The notes beneath the pieces were generated by a model that worked only from the letters and a program-made list of their open reading frames with translations, was not told where the DNA came from and ran no database searches. From Marinobacter denitrificans (GTDB lineage Bacteria > Pseudomonadota > Gammaproteobacteria > Pseudomonadales > Oleiphilaceae), in assembly GCF_008795955.1 (NCBI RefSeq), contig NZ_VMHN01000014.1:1-46631 (forward strand): DNA of 46,631 nucleotides. Reading direction: 5' to 3'. Shown here one piece after another: positions 26,677-34,713 of this stretch (position 1 is its first letter; the number at the start of each line of letters is the position of its first letter). Made by a program: the position numbers and the translations under genes.

Positions 26677-27444
26677 ATGAAAGGCCTTAACGGAAAAACA
26701 GTCATTGTTACCGGTGGTGGTGGCGGCATCGGCCGCGCCGTATCGCTCCGCTTTGCCGAAGAAGGCAGCCTGGTTGCAGTTCTGGACCGTGACGAAGCCA
26801 CAGCCCAGGCCACCGTGGACCTGATCACCGAAGCCGGTGGCAAGGCCCGCGCCTACGCCGCCGATATCACCGATTATGCGGCCATTACCGAGACGGTGGC
26901 GGCCATCGAAAACGATCTGGGCGTACCCACGGTGCTGGTGAACAACGCCGGCTTCGACCGCTTCATGCCGTTCCTGAAAACCGAGCCCAAGCTCTGGGAC
27001 CAGCTGATTGCGGTGAATCTCACCGGTGCCCTGAACATGCATCACGTGGTGCTGCCGAAGATGATCGCCGCCGGTGGTGGCAAGGTTATTAACGTGGCCT
27101 CCGACGCGGCCCGGGTGGGCTCCTCCGGCGAATCCGTCTACGCCGCCTGCAAGGCCGGCCTGGTGGGCTTCAGCAAGACCGTGGCGCGGGAACTGGCCAC
27201 CAAGAACGTGTGCCTGAACGTGGTCTGCCCCGGCCCCACCGACACCGCGCTGCTCAAGGGCGTGGCGGAAACCGCCCCGAACCCGGAGAAGCTGCTGGAA
27301 GCCTTCCGTAACGCCGTGCCCATGAAGCGCCTGGCCCAGCCGGAAGACTACCCCGGCATCATCGCCCTGCTCGCCAGTGACGACGCCAACTTCATTACCG
27401 GCCAGGTGATCAGCGTGTCCGGTGGCCTGACCATGGCCGGCTAA
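26677..27444 (+). CDS. badH: 2-hydroxycyclohexanecarboxyl-CoA dehydrogenase (BadH-like SDR)
   Basis: This short-chain dehydrogenase/reductase has 255 residues. It has the classical Rossmann motif TGGGGGIG at residues 12-19, NNAG in strand 4, INVASDAAR, and the YxxxK pair in SVYAACKAG. In R. palustris BadH oxidises 2-hydroxycyclohexane-1-carboxyl-CoA to the 2-keto compound with NAD+. The sequence looks strongly BadH-like (length, SGESVYAACKAG, NVVCPGPTDTALL), and the BadI-type gene follows within 32 bp. A general 3-hydroxyacyl-CoA dehydrogenase or FabG is the alternative but is less likely in this context. Confidence 0.88.
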   Translation: MKGLNGKTVIVTGGGGGIGRAVSLRFAEEGSLVAVLDRDEATAQATVDLITEAGGKARAYAADITDYAAITETVAAIENDLGVPTVLVNNAGFDRFMPFLKTEPKLWDQLIAVNLTGALNMHHVVLPKMIAAGGGKVINVASDAARVGSSGESVYAACKAGLVGFSKTVARELATKNVCLNVVCPGPTDTALLKGVAETAPNPEKLLEAFRNAVPMKRLAQPEDYPGIIALLASDDANFITGQVISVSGGLTMAG

Positions 27445-27476
27445 GCCACCCATTACATGATTTAGGAGAATCCATC

Positions 27477-28262
27477 ATGAATTACGAAGACATCCTGTAC
27501 GACGAAACCAACGGTGTCGCCACCATCACCATCAATCGCCCGGACCGTTACAACGCCTTCCGCGGCCAGACCTGCATGGAACTGCTGGACGCCTTCAACC
27601 GCGCCGGCTGGAACAAGGACATCGGCGTGATCGTGTTCACCGGCGCCGGCGACAAGGCGTTCTGCACCGGTGGTGACCAGGGCGCTCACGAGGGCGGCCA
27701 GTATGACGGACGCGGCCTGATCGGCCTGCCGGTGGAGGAACTCCAGCGCGTGATCCGGGAAGTGCCCAAGCCGGTGATCGCCCGGGTCAATGGCTTCGCC
27801 ATCGGCGGCGGCCATGTGCTGCATGTGATCTGTGACCTGAGCATCGCTTCGGAAACCGCCATCTTCGGCCAGGTCGGCCCCAAGGTCGGGTCGGTGGATC
27901 CCGGCTTCGGTACCGCTTACCTCGCGCGGGTTGTCGGTGAGAAGCGCGCCCGGGAAATCTGGTACCTGTGCCGCAAGTATTCCGCTCAGCAGGCACTGGA
28001 GTGGGGCCTGGTCAACGCCGTGGTGCCGCCGGAGCAGCTGGACGAGGAAGTGCAGAAGTGGTGCAACGAAATCCTTGAAAAAAGCCCCACCGCCCTGACC
28101 ATCGCCAAGCGCTCGTTCAACGCGGACAGCGACAACATTGGCGGTATCGGTGCCCTCGGCATGCAGGCCCTGAGCCTGTATTACGACACAGACGAGTCCA
28201 AGGAAGGCGTCAATGCCTTCAAGGAAAAGCGCAAGCCGGACTTCCGGAAATTCTACAAGTAA
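27477..28262 (+). CDS. badI: 2-ketocyclohexanecarboxyl-CoA hydrolase (BadI-like ring-opening enzyme)
   Basis: This crotonase-superfamily protein has 261 residues and resembles MenB and BadI: RPDRYNAFRGQTCMEL, KAFCTGGDQGAHEGGQYDGRG and NGFAIGGGHVLHVICDLSIA. The GGDQ and GGGHVLH motifs distinguish it from ordinary enoyl-CoA hydratases, which carry two catalytic Glu residues. BadI hydrolyses the ring of 2-ketocyclohexane-1-carboxyl-CoA to pimeloyl-CoA. The gene has a clear AGGAG before ATG 27477. A stable hairpin separates it from the next gene. It is the diagnostic gene of the pathway. Confidence 0.9.
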   Translation: MNYEDILYDETNGVATITINRPDRYNAFRGQTCMELLDAFNRAGWNKDIGVIVFTGAGDKAFCTGGDQGAHEGGQYDGRGLIGLPVEELQRVIREVPKPVIARVNGFAIGGGHVLHVICDLSIASETAIFGQVGPKVGSVDPGFGTAYLARVVGEKRAREIWYLCRKYSAQQALEWGLVNAVVPPEQLDEEVQKWCNEILEKSPTALTIAKRSFNADSDNIGGIGALGMQALSLYYDTDESKEGVNAFKEKRKPDFRKFYK

Positions 28263-28271
28263 GCGGTCCGG

Positions 28272-28292
28272 CCCGGTGGCAAAACCACCGGG
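28272..28292 (+). other. Intercistronic hairpin between the BadI-like and AliB-like genes
   Basis: CCCGGTGG (28272-28279) and CCACCGGG (28285-28292) form a perfect eight-pair GC-rich stem with a five-base loop CAAAA. No U-tract follows, so it is more likely an mRNA-stability or processing element, or a weak attenuator, than a full terminator. Confidence 0.55.
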
Positions 28293-28316
28293 TCACCGAC
28301 ACTCCCGGAGAACACC

Positions 28317-29456
28317 ATGAATTTCGCATTTAACGAAGAACAGAACGCGATCCGCGACGTTGTGGCCCGCTTCAGCGCCGAGGTGCTGGCTCCGGGCTAC
28401 CGCAAGCGGGATCAGGAAGGGATCATCGAGAAAGACGTCATCCGCCAGCTCGGCGAGATGGGTCTGCTCGGTGGCGAACTGCCGGAAGAATTCGGCGGCA
28501 GTGGCATGGACTGTGTCACCAGCGGCCTGATCATCGAGGAAATCTCCAAAGGGGATTTCAACGTTGGCTACATTCCCCTGCTGACCTCCCTGAACGGCCA
28601 GATCATTGCCAGCCACGCCGCCCCGGACCTGGCCCAAGAATGGCTGCACGGCATGACCACCGGCCAGAAAGTTGCCTGCATCGCCCTGACCGAGCCCCAC
28701 GGCGGTTCCGACGCGGCCAACCTGCGCCTGAAGGCGGAGAAGAAGGGCGCCGTGTACGTGCTTAACGGCGAGAAGACCTCCATCTCCATGGCCGACCAGG
28801 CCGACGTGGCGGTGGTGTTTGCCCGCACCGGCACGGTGGAGCAGCGGGCCTCCGGCATCAGCGCGTTTCTGGTGCCGATGAACACCCCGGGCATCACCAC
28901 CACCCGGTTTGAAGACAACGGCCAGCGCGCCATTGGCCGTGGCTCCATCTTCTTCGACAACGTGGAAGTACCTGCCCACAACATGATGGGCGACGAAGGC
29001 AAGGGCTTCAAACAGGTGATGCAGGGCTTCGACTACAGCCGCGCCCTGATCGGCCTGCAGTGCCTGGCGGTGGCCCAGCAATCCCTGGATGAAACCTGGC
29101 AGTGGCTGACCGAGCGCAAAGCCTTCGGCCAGAACCTGTCAGCCTTCCAGGGCCTGACCCATCCGCTGGCCGAATACCAGACCTTCGTTCATGCCGCGCG
29201 CATGCAGTGTTACCATGCGCTCTGGCTGAAGGACAACAACCTGCCCCACAATGCCGAAGCCGCCATGAACAAATGGTGGGGGCCCAAGCTTTCCTTCGAT
29301 GTGGTAAAACAGTGCCTGCTGGCCCACGGCCACACCGGCTGGGGTGAAGACCTGCCCTTTGCCCAGCGGTTGCGGGATGTCCTTGGCCTGCAGATAGGTG
29401 ACGGTACCGCGCAGATCATGAAGAACATCATCGCCCGCGAATACCTGCCGAAGTGA
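28317..29456 (+). CDS. aliB: Cyclohexanecarboxyl-CoA dehydrogenase (AliB-like acyl-CoA dehydrogenase)
   Basis: This FAD-dependent acyl-CoA dehydrogenase has 379 residues, normal for the family. The N-terminal helical domain is followed by the flavin/substrate segment CIALTEPHGGSDAANL, the beta-domain and the C-terminal four-helix domain (ERKAFGQNLSAFQGL). In the last helix pair the usual catalytic Glu region reads LQIGDGTAQIMKNI, so an Asp seems to take the Glu place. It would form cyclohex-1-ene-1-carboxyl-CoA, the substrate of the divergent BadK-like hydratase. It is the last catabolic gene of the operon. The electron acceptor is presumably ETF, which is not encoded here. Confidence 0.87.
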   Translation: MNFAFNEEQNAIRDVVARFSAEVLAPGYRKRDQEGIIEKDVIRQLGEMGLLGGELPEEFGGSGMDCVTSGLIIEEISKGDFNVGYIPLLTSLNGQIIASHAAPDLAQEWLHGMTTGQKVACIALTEPHGGSDAANLRLKAEKKGAVYVLNGEKTSISMADQADVAVVFARTGTVEQRASGISAFLVPMNTPGITTTRFEDNGQRAIGRGSIFFDNVEVPAHNMMGDEGKGFKQVMQGFDYSRALIGLQCLAVAQQSLDETWQWLTERKAFGQNLSAFQGLTHPLAEYQTFVHAARMQCYHALWLKDNNLPHNAEAAMNKWWGPKLSFDVVKQCLLAHGHTGWGEDLPFAQRLRDVLGLQIGDGTAQIMKNIIAREYLPK

Positions 29457-29457
29457 T

Positions 29458-29520
29458 GCACCCCATGTCCTCTGCGATTCGGGGTGCTGGTGACAGCCTA
29501 CCCTGGCCTGAAAGCCAGGG
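29458..29520 (+). terminator. Two stem-loops between the AliB-like gene and the MarR gene
   Basis: GCACCCC (29458-29464) pairs with GGGGTGC (29481-29487). CCCTGGC (29501-29507) pairs with GCCAGGG (29514-29520) around a six-base loop. Neither is followed by a T-run. They may lower expression of the regulator relative to the enzymes. Confidence 0.45.
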
Positions 29521-29539
29521 CGGCACTACAGGAGCACAG

Positions 29540-30037
29540 ATGATCGTCAACGAATCCGGAGGCATACCCAACCGCCTTTTTTTCCGTCTGTTCCAGACCG
29601 GAAACATCCTGCAGCGGCAGGTCCAGAACGAAATGGGCATCAGCGCCGTGCAATGGGCGGTACTGGGCGCGCTGTCTCGGGAAGGGTTTGAGGACGGAAC
29701 TTCGTTCAACCAGCTCAAAGAATATCTATACGTCAGTCGCCAAAACCTGGATGGTGTTCTGAAGCGAATGGAGAGAGATGGCCACGTTGTCCGGATACCG
29801 GATCCCCAAGACCGCCGAGCTCGACTGGTGGTACTTACCGAATCTGGTCGGACTTTCTGGAATCGACTGCAGGACACTATTGCCGAGTTTTACAAACAGG
29901 CCATGCAGGGGATGAGTTTTGATGACGGCGTCAGCTTGCTTCACCTTCTGAAGAAGCTTCAGCATGGACTTAGTGACGTTTCGCTGAAATCGACCATCCC
30001 GGAGCACAATGATACTGAGGATCTCGACGCCGAATGA
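29540..30037 (+). CDS. MarR-family regulator (BadR-like)
   Basis: The protein has 165 residues with a winged helix: LLxxF-type first helix (FFRLFQTGNILQRQVQ), recognition region SFNQLKEYLYVSRQNLDGVLKRME, and wing GHVVRIPDPQDRRARLVVLTESG. GGAG six bases before ATG 29540 supports this start; an open frame from 29453 would begin inside the hairpins. In R. palustris the MarR-type BadR represses badHI/aliAB and is released by a pathway CoA thioester. Location and family suggest the same job here, with CAACATGTTG upstream of the ligase gene as the candidate site. Confidence 0.85.
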   Translation: MIVNESGGIPNRLFFRLFQTGNILQRQVQNEMGISAVQWAVLGALSREGFEDGTSFNQLKEYLYVSRQNLDGVLKRMERDGHVVRIPDPQDRRARLVVLTESGRTFWNRLQDTIAEFYKQAMQGMSFDDGVSLLHLLKKLQHGLSDVSLKSTIPEHNDTEDLDAE

Positions 30038-30078
30038 CGCCTAACTCAGCAGCTTGGTCATGGAAGTAGCTGGCGGCT

Positions 30079-30770
30079 TTACAGAAACGTACGCATTGCA
30101 GCCCTGTTCTTGCCAGACCGCTTCGCGAGGTACATGGTTTCATCAGCTACCATGAGGGGCTTTATCGACTCGACCGGGTGTTTCATTGAAGGTGACCACG
30201 CCAAGTGAAAACGTCAACGGCCAGTCATTCTTCTTCATCTTGTTCTCCAAGGTCTCGACCAGGCGCGGGATAAACTTCCTGGCCGCGTCGAAATCCGTAT
30301 CAGGAAGCAACACCGCAAATTCGTCGCACCGATGCGTGCTGGGAAATTGCCGCTACGAAGGCCAGACCTGAGGGTATCCCCCACGTCTTTGAGCACTTTG
30401 CCCCCCTCTGCGTGGCCGTAGTCATGGTTAATCGGCTTGAAATTATCCAGATCAATACTGATTAGCGTGAAATGTCGACCGTATCGAGAAAGTCGCTCGA
30501 TGGAGCGTTCAAGCTCTGCTCGAAAGCTCCGAATGTTAGCAATCGACGTAAGGGGATCTGTCCGGGCAAGCGGTCGCTCCTGATCCAGTTCGTTCCGTAG
30601 CCTGGTCACAAGGTATCGCTGCTCGGACACATCCTGACAAATCGCCGGAGTGTAACTACCGCAGGCCAACGTAATCTGCCTCAGAATAATAACGATGGCG
30701 AAGCGTGTCCCGTCCCCTCGCACAGCCTCCAACGCAGAATTTGTAATCCGTGACTCCTTCTCTGGAGTTT
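30079..30770 (-). pseudogene. PAS-GGDEF diguanylate cyclase, frameshifted
   Basis: Reading the minus strand, the end of a PAS domain (ALEAVRGDGTRFA ... AICQDVSEQR) leads into a GGDEF domain (ARTDPLTSIANIRSFRAELE, FTLISIDLDNFKPINHDYGH). At the active site the frame breaks. RIG is followed by a one-base loss, and only in another frame does the text continue as DEFAVLLPDTDFDAAR and WPLTFSLGVVTFNETP. A second shift is needed to reach the C-terminus VADETMYLAKRSGKNRAAM and the stop at 30079. The N-terminus is lost near 30770, where unrelated plus-strand text begins. The protein cannot make c-di-GMP. Confidence 0.8.
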
Positions 30771-30771
30771 C

Positions 30772-31550
30772 GTGGAAATTGCCAGCGTCAGCAAGAGAAA
30801 CGGAAAGTTTGTTGAAGAAGGTTATGCGGCCGTATTCATCTCCGAAGCTGAACGAGTTATCTCCATCATTTCTGGCGAATTCGAACCAGAAACAATGATG
30901 ATAAATGGTGGCGTGTTTGGCCTTAACGATAAGGCACCTGTGAGTGGCGCAACCGTTGACGTCGGTTTCATTGAATCGGGATCGACTTTTACAACATCCA
31001 CCGATAACGATGGTCTTTTTTCGATTGGGGATCTGACGGAAGCTGGGCTTTAGGTTGTTGATGTGACAACGGTTGATGGTGAAACAGGCACCGCGCAAGG
31101 CAGCTTGCTTGAAACTGAAAATACATCTTCTGTGCTCGTTACTGTAAACCTCGCTGGTAGTGGTGCAATCTATGGCACAGTTTATGACGAAGCCGGACTC
31201 CCTGTTCCCTCCGCTCTCGTAACAGCAATCTTTCCTGATACAGACAGGAAGTACTCGGCAATATCGACAAGCGACGGATCATTTGCACTGACAAATGTGC
31301 ATGGTGATGGAACCCTGATTCTCGTTGGTATCAACAACGACACTGGTGAAAGCGGTTCTGCCACTGGAGTTCTATCGAGCTTCGCCTCCCAGATCACGCG
31401 CAACGTGTGACAATAGCTGCTCCTCAAACAGTCAATGCCGAGTTCCTGAACACAGGGTTCGAAAATGGCTTAGAAGGCTGGTCTACAGAAGGCTCAGTGA
31501 CCATCGTCGATCGAAACCTCATGTTCACAACCCCCGACTCTGGCAACTAA
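30772..31550 (+). pseudogene. Surface protein with carboxypeptidase-regulatory-like domains, degenerate
   Basis: One frame carries two beta-sandwich repeats of the carboxypeptidase regulatory type: DKAPVSGATVDVGFIESG with TSTDNDGLFSIGDL, and GAIYGTVYDEAGLPVPSALV with STSDGSFALTNVHGDG. A TAG at about 31051 splits them. A frameshift near 31405 leads to VTIAAPQTVNAEFLN and GFENGLEGWSTEGSVTIV, a lectin-like start of another domain, which ends in TAA at 31548. No start codon with signal peptide is present. It is the middle of a larger exported protein that has decayed. Confidence 0.65.
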
Positions 31551-31564
31551 GGGAGAATTACGAT

Positions 31565-31968
31565 ATGGATATTATGAGCAAAGCAACGCCAAAGTTGGGC
31601 GTCGTTATCTCTTGCACTGCAATTATACTTCTCAGCGGTGCACAAAATGCAGCTGCAAATGGCTGCCTGACCCTGACCCCCGTAATAGGTCCACCCAGAG
31701 TTGGAAAAATCCGGCCAGAAACGTTTGGTCGTTCGTGGCCCTTCGCTCGACGGCGCAAGGCGGAAGCGTCAGCCGTGTCGTGCCAAAGCTACGGGGCGGC
31801 ACGGTGACGGACCCCAGGAACGACGTTCATATGGTCGTAACGGAACATGGTTGCGTGAATCTTAAAGGCCTTTCGATTCCGCAAAGAGCCAGAGAACTTA
31901 TTAATATCGCAGATCCGGAATTTCGAGAAAGCCTGGAACACGACGCTAAGACGATAGGATTGCTATAA
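31565..31968 (+). pseudogene. Chimeric remnant: signal-peptide fragment joined to an acetyl-CoA hydrolase/transferase C-terminus
   Basis: ATG 31565 opens a frame with a signal peptide (MSKATPKLGVVISCTA ... SGAQNAAANG) that fades after about 35 codons. In a different frame from about 31742 the text is clearly the C-terminus of an acetyl-CoA hydrolase/4-hydroxybutyrate CoA-transferase family protein. Its segments are VVPKLRGGTVTDPRNDVHM, VVTEHGCVNLKGLSIPQRA and LINIADPEFRESLEHDAK, and the stop is at 31968. Some 350 or more upstream codons of that enzyme are missing. Two unrelated gene pieces have been joined by deletion, and neither can be active. Confidence 0.7.
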
Positions 31969-32075
31969 AACCTGGAGGTCAGAAACACAGGCATATAGAT
32001 GAGCTACAGGTTTAACCAGATCTTAATGGTTGCAGGCTAGAGTCTGAGGTTCAATTCAACGAAGAGTAGTTCCCT

Positions 32076-33653
32076 ATGTCTGGCGATTCTTCCCTGTTAG
32101 TCGAAAAATTATGGCGATTAAAACGTCGCATTGATAAGGGCGCCTGCCCCGGCGTCGAATTCGTTCATCTGAATACGCTTCTCAGAGAACCCGCTTATCG
32201 TGCGGATGTACTCAGGCGGGTTGAGCTGTCAGGTAAGCCGGAACTTCAGGCCCTGGCCAAAGAGATACAGCTTAGCGACAACGGCCAGCCGCTCATGGCG
32301 AAAGAAACTACTGCCCGCTTTGAAGCAACAGAAGAACCTCGTACTGCGCAAAAGAGCTGGTTGCGACGCAACTCTCTCATCGTTTTCCCGGTCTTGGCCA
32401 TTGGTTCGGCGGCAGTCGGGTTCACTGCATTTGAAGACCGTTCTGTACGCGTTGATTCTGACATTCTGGTTGATACCACCTGGGAATCCGGCAAACGGTA
32501 CATCCTTGAGAAAACCATCTATGTTGAGAACTCCAACCTCAACATAGAACCCGGTGTTACCGTCGAAGGCGAACATGGATCAGCGCTTGTCGTGACCGCA
32601 AATTCGAAGCTTTTTTCCCGAGGTTCAGCAGACAAGCCAATAGTGTTTACCAGTGCCCAGACTGAGGGCAACCGATCGCGTGGCGATTGGGGCGGCGTTG
32701 TTCTGCTTGGCAACGCACCGGCGAATCAGCCCGAAGCCTCCATCGAGGGGCTTCCCGAGGGTGAAACCCGAGGTGCATTTGGCGGCACTGACGCCGAAGA
32801 TTCCTGTGGGGTTGTGGAATTTACCCGAATCGAATTTGCTGGTTTCGAGGTTTTCAAGGATAACGAGCTCAACGGCCTGACGCTGGGCGGGTGTGGCAAC
32901 AGCACGATTGTCAGAAATGTTCAGGTCCACCGGTCTCTCGACGATGGCATTGAAATGTTTGGCGGCAATGTCGATCTCAAGAACATCGTCATCACTGGTG
33001 CAGGAGACGACAGCATCGACTGGGATTGGGGCTGGACCGGAAATGTCCAATTCGCAGTAATCCAGCAGCATCCAGATGCCGGCGACAACGCCTTCGAGGG
33101 TGATAACAACGGTAACGACCACGAAGCCCTTCCCCGCTCAGAACCCACCTTCTACAACGTCACACTCGTGGGTGGCGGCAACAGCCAGAAGAAACACCGC
33201 GGCATGGTGCTTCGGGAAGGTTCAGGTGGCCATTTTCACAATATGTTGATCGACAGCTACGCAATTGAGGCTATTGATACTCGGGATAACGTGCTCTCGG
33301 TTATCAATCGCGGCCGACTGACGTTTGGTAACAACCTCTTGGCCAACCTAGGGCATTTAGGAAGGGTCACCCAAGAGTCCGGCAAGGATGACGACGACTT
33401 CGGCTTCAGCGAGCAAGCCTGGATGGAAGAACCACAGAATAACAATGTATTCCGTGTCGAAACTGCGTTGTTCCCTAACGCCAAAGACCTCACCAATCCG
33501 GTTTTCATGCCTAGGGTGCAACTGCGGCAAATGAACGCAACACGCCCACCACAAAGCGAATTCTTTGATGAGTCGGCTAACTTTGTAGGTGCTGTGAGCC
33601 CGGTATCTGCCCAAAGCTGGCTCGACGGCTGGACGGACTTTCCCGCAAATTAA
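32076..33653 (+). CDS. Membrane-anchored right-handed beta-helix protein, unknown function
   Basis: The protein has 525 residues with an unusual layout. Residues 1-65 form a charged helical cytoplasmic domain (LVEKLWRLKRRIDKG, LNTLLREPAYRADVLRRVE). A linker of about 30 residues precedes one membrane segment (SLIVFPVLAIGSAAVGF, about 97-113). The rest is outside the membrane and rich in short beta-strand turns (TIYVENSNLNIEPGVTVEGE, NSTIVRNVQVHRSLDDGIEMFGGNVDLKN) typical of a parallel beta-helix. Many Asp/Asn-Gly loops (DWDWGWTG, DGNDH-like, GKDDDDFGF) could bind calcium. I recognise no named family. It follows two decayed genes, but its own frame is intact. Confidence 0.75.
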   Translation: MSGDSSLLVEKLWRLKRRIDKGACPGVEFVHLNTLLREPAYRADVLRRVELSGKPELQALAKEIQLSDNGQPLMAKETTARFEATEEPRTAQKSWLRRNSLIVFPVLAIGSAAVGFTAFEDRSVRVDSDILVDTTWESGKRYILEKTIYVENSNLNIEPGVTVEGEHGSALVVTANSKLFSRGSADKPIVFTSAQTEGNRSRGDWGGVVLLGNAPANQPEASIEGLPEGETRGAFGGTDAEDSCGVVEFTRIEFAGFEVFKDNELNGLTLGGCGNSTIVRNVQVHRSLDDGIEMFGGNVDLKNIVITGAGDDSIDWDWGWTGNVQFAVIQQHPDAGDNAFEGDNNGNDHEALPRSEPTFYNVTLVGGGNSQKKHRGMVLREGSGGHFHNMLIDSYAIEAIDTRDNVLSVINRGRLTFGNNLLANLGHLGRVTQESGKDDDDFGFSEQAWMEEPQNNNVFRVETALFPNAKDLTNPVFMPRVQLRQMNATRPPQSEFFDESANFVGAVSPVSAQSWLDGWTDFPAN

Positions 33654-33703
33654 CCATCAGACCAGCTTCACGGGCCACGGAAGGCCCTTCTGACATCTTT
33701 AAG

Positions 33704-34174
33704 TCAGTTCCAGTCCTGGCTCGATTTGAGCATTTGGTTTTTGTAGGGCGCGATCGTCTCAAGCAAAACATTGGAGCGGGAAAACCAGCTGCGAGCCCAG
33801 GCGATTTCATTCTCCGCTTCATCATAAATGGTCGACTCAATGGTCCATTGGTGAAGGTCGGAGTGAATGACTCGGGCAACAGCTGCAACGCGGCTTTCCC
33901 AAAGGGCCTGGAAAGGCTGCAATTCAAACTTGTAACATTTGGCCAGCCGTGAGGTTTCCTGAGTATTGGCAGCTAAAAGAGAGGCATCATGCAATAGTTG
34001 AAAGATCACAGATTCTTTGACCACCCCCCATGGAGAATTGGAGAACGGAGTGAGCCTTACAGAAATCGAGCAATAACCAATTTCCAGCTCAATGTTGGGA
34101 CGGATCCAAGCATCGGATGTTGATGACAGGTACAATGACGTTAATGCTTTGAAATGGCTATTTTTTTGAGACAT
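33704..34174 (-). CDS. Hypothetical protein, possible hotdog-fold thioesterase
   Basis: The protein has 156 residues, soluble, with no signal peptide. The order GVVKESVIFQLLHDASLLAAN (helix) followed by RVAAVARVIHSDLHQWTIESTIYDEAENEIAWARSWFSRS (long strands) follows the hotdog pattern of PaaI-like proteins. The catalytic HGG motif is absent (GVV in its place). It is alone on the minus strand, convergent with the beta-helix gene, with 50 bases between the stops. Function is not assigned. Confidence 0.55.
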   Translation of the reverse strand: MSQKNSHFKALTSLYLSSTSDAWIRPNIELEIGYCSISVRLTPFSNSPWGVVKESVIFQLLHDASLLAANTQETSRLAKCYKFELQPFQALWESRVAAVARVIHSDLHQWTIESTIYDEAENEIAWARSWFSRSNVLLETIAPYKNQMLKSSQDWN

Positions 34175-34240
34175 CGCCTCCCATCCTCCAATCCGCTCTG
34201 CCCGATTGACATGGCATTTAAACGATGGAATCAGGCCTCT

Positions 34241-34357
34241 TTACCCACTCCAAGAAAAAAGGCTTGGCAGCTCGGGCGAAAGGTGGGCCATGATTTCGAG
34301 CAAGAGTAGCTTCATGCCACTGCTTTCAGCTCCTAGAATCCTCTCATAGTATGTCAT
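34241..34357 (-). CDS. Possible 38-residue small protein
   Basis: ATG 34357 opens a 38-codon frame (MTYYERILGAESSGMKLLLL...) that ends in TAA at 34241. It has an amphipathic look (LLLLEIMAHLSPELPSLF) and no clear ribosome site. It lies in the 245-base gap between the hypothetical gene at 33704 and the antitoxin-like gene. It may be a remnant. Nothing else is seen in this gap. Confidence 0.2.
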   Translation of the reverse strand: MTYYERILGAESSGMKLLLLEIMAHLSPELPSLFSWSG

Positions 34358-34419
34358 TGTGGAGACAGCCTCTTTTTAGGAATGTCCGCAGTAACGGGGT
34401 AGCACCCGACATGGAGGTA

Positions 34420-34686
34420 TCAGCCTTTGCCCAACGGCTGATCCCGTTCCACCATGAAATCCTCTGAAACTCGCTCACTGGAGTCAAAGAATTCATCCCA
34501 AACGGGATCGGTAGGTCGCTCATAGCGTTTAACTGAACCTCTCAGTCGCTCCAGTGGTGAGTGCCCTTTCATATTGGGCTGAGCGAACTCTTCGGTATGC
34601 GCCGAATCCGCATCCAAATCTTCCAGCAACTCCTGCTCAGTAAACTGTTTCTTTTTCACCTCGTTTATTCCCTCAGTGAGAATCAT
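34420..34686 (-). CDS. VapB/AbrB-type antitoxin-like protein, no toxin partner seen
   Basis: The protein has 88 residues and is acidic. The first part contains FTEQELLEDLDADSAHTEEFA, like the tails of MazE-type antitoxins. The end WDEFFDSSERVSEDFMVERDQP strongly resembles the toxin-binding tail of VapB antitoxins (WDxFFD ... SEDFMxERDQP). A normal AbrB DNA-binding barrel is not obvious at the N-terminus. No PIN-domain or MazF-like toxin is found on either side, so it is an orphan or the survivor of a broken pair. Confidence 0.5.
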   Translation of the reverse strand: MILTEGINEVKKKQFTEQELLEDLDADSAHTEEFAQPNMKGHSPLERLRGSVKRYERPTDPVWDEFFDSSERVSEDFMVERDQPLGKG

Positions 34687-34713
34687 TGCCTCGAAGGGTA
34701 GTTTAGCAGGGAG

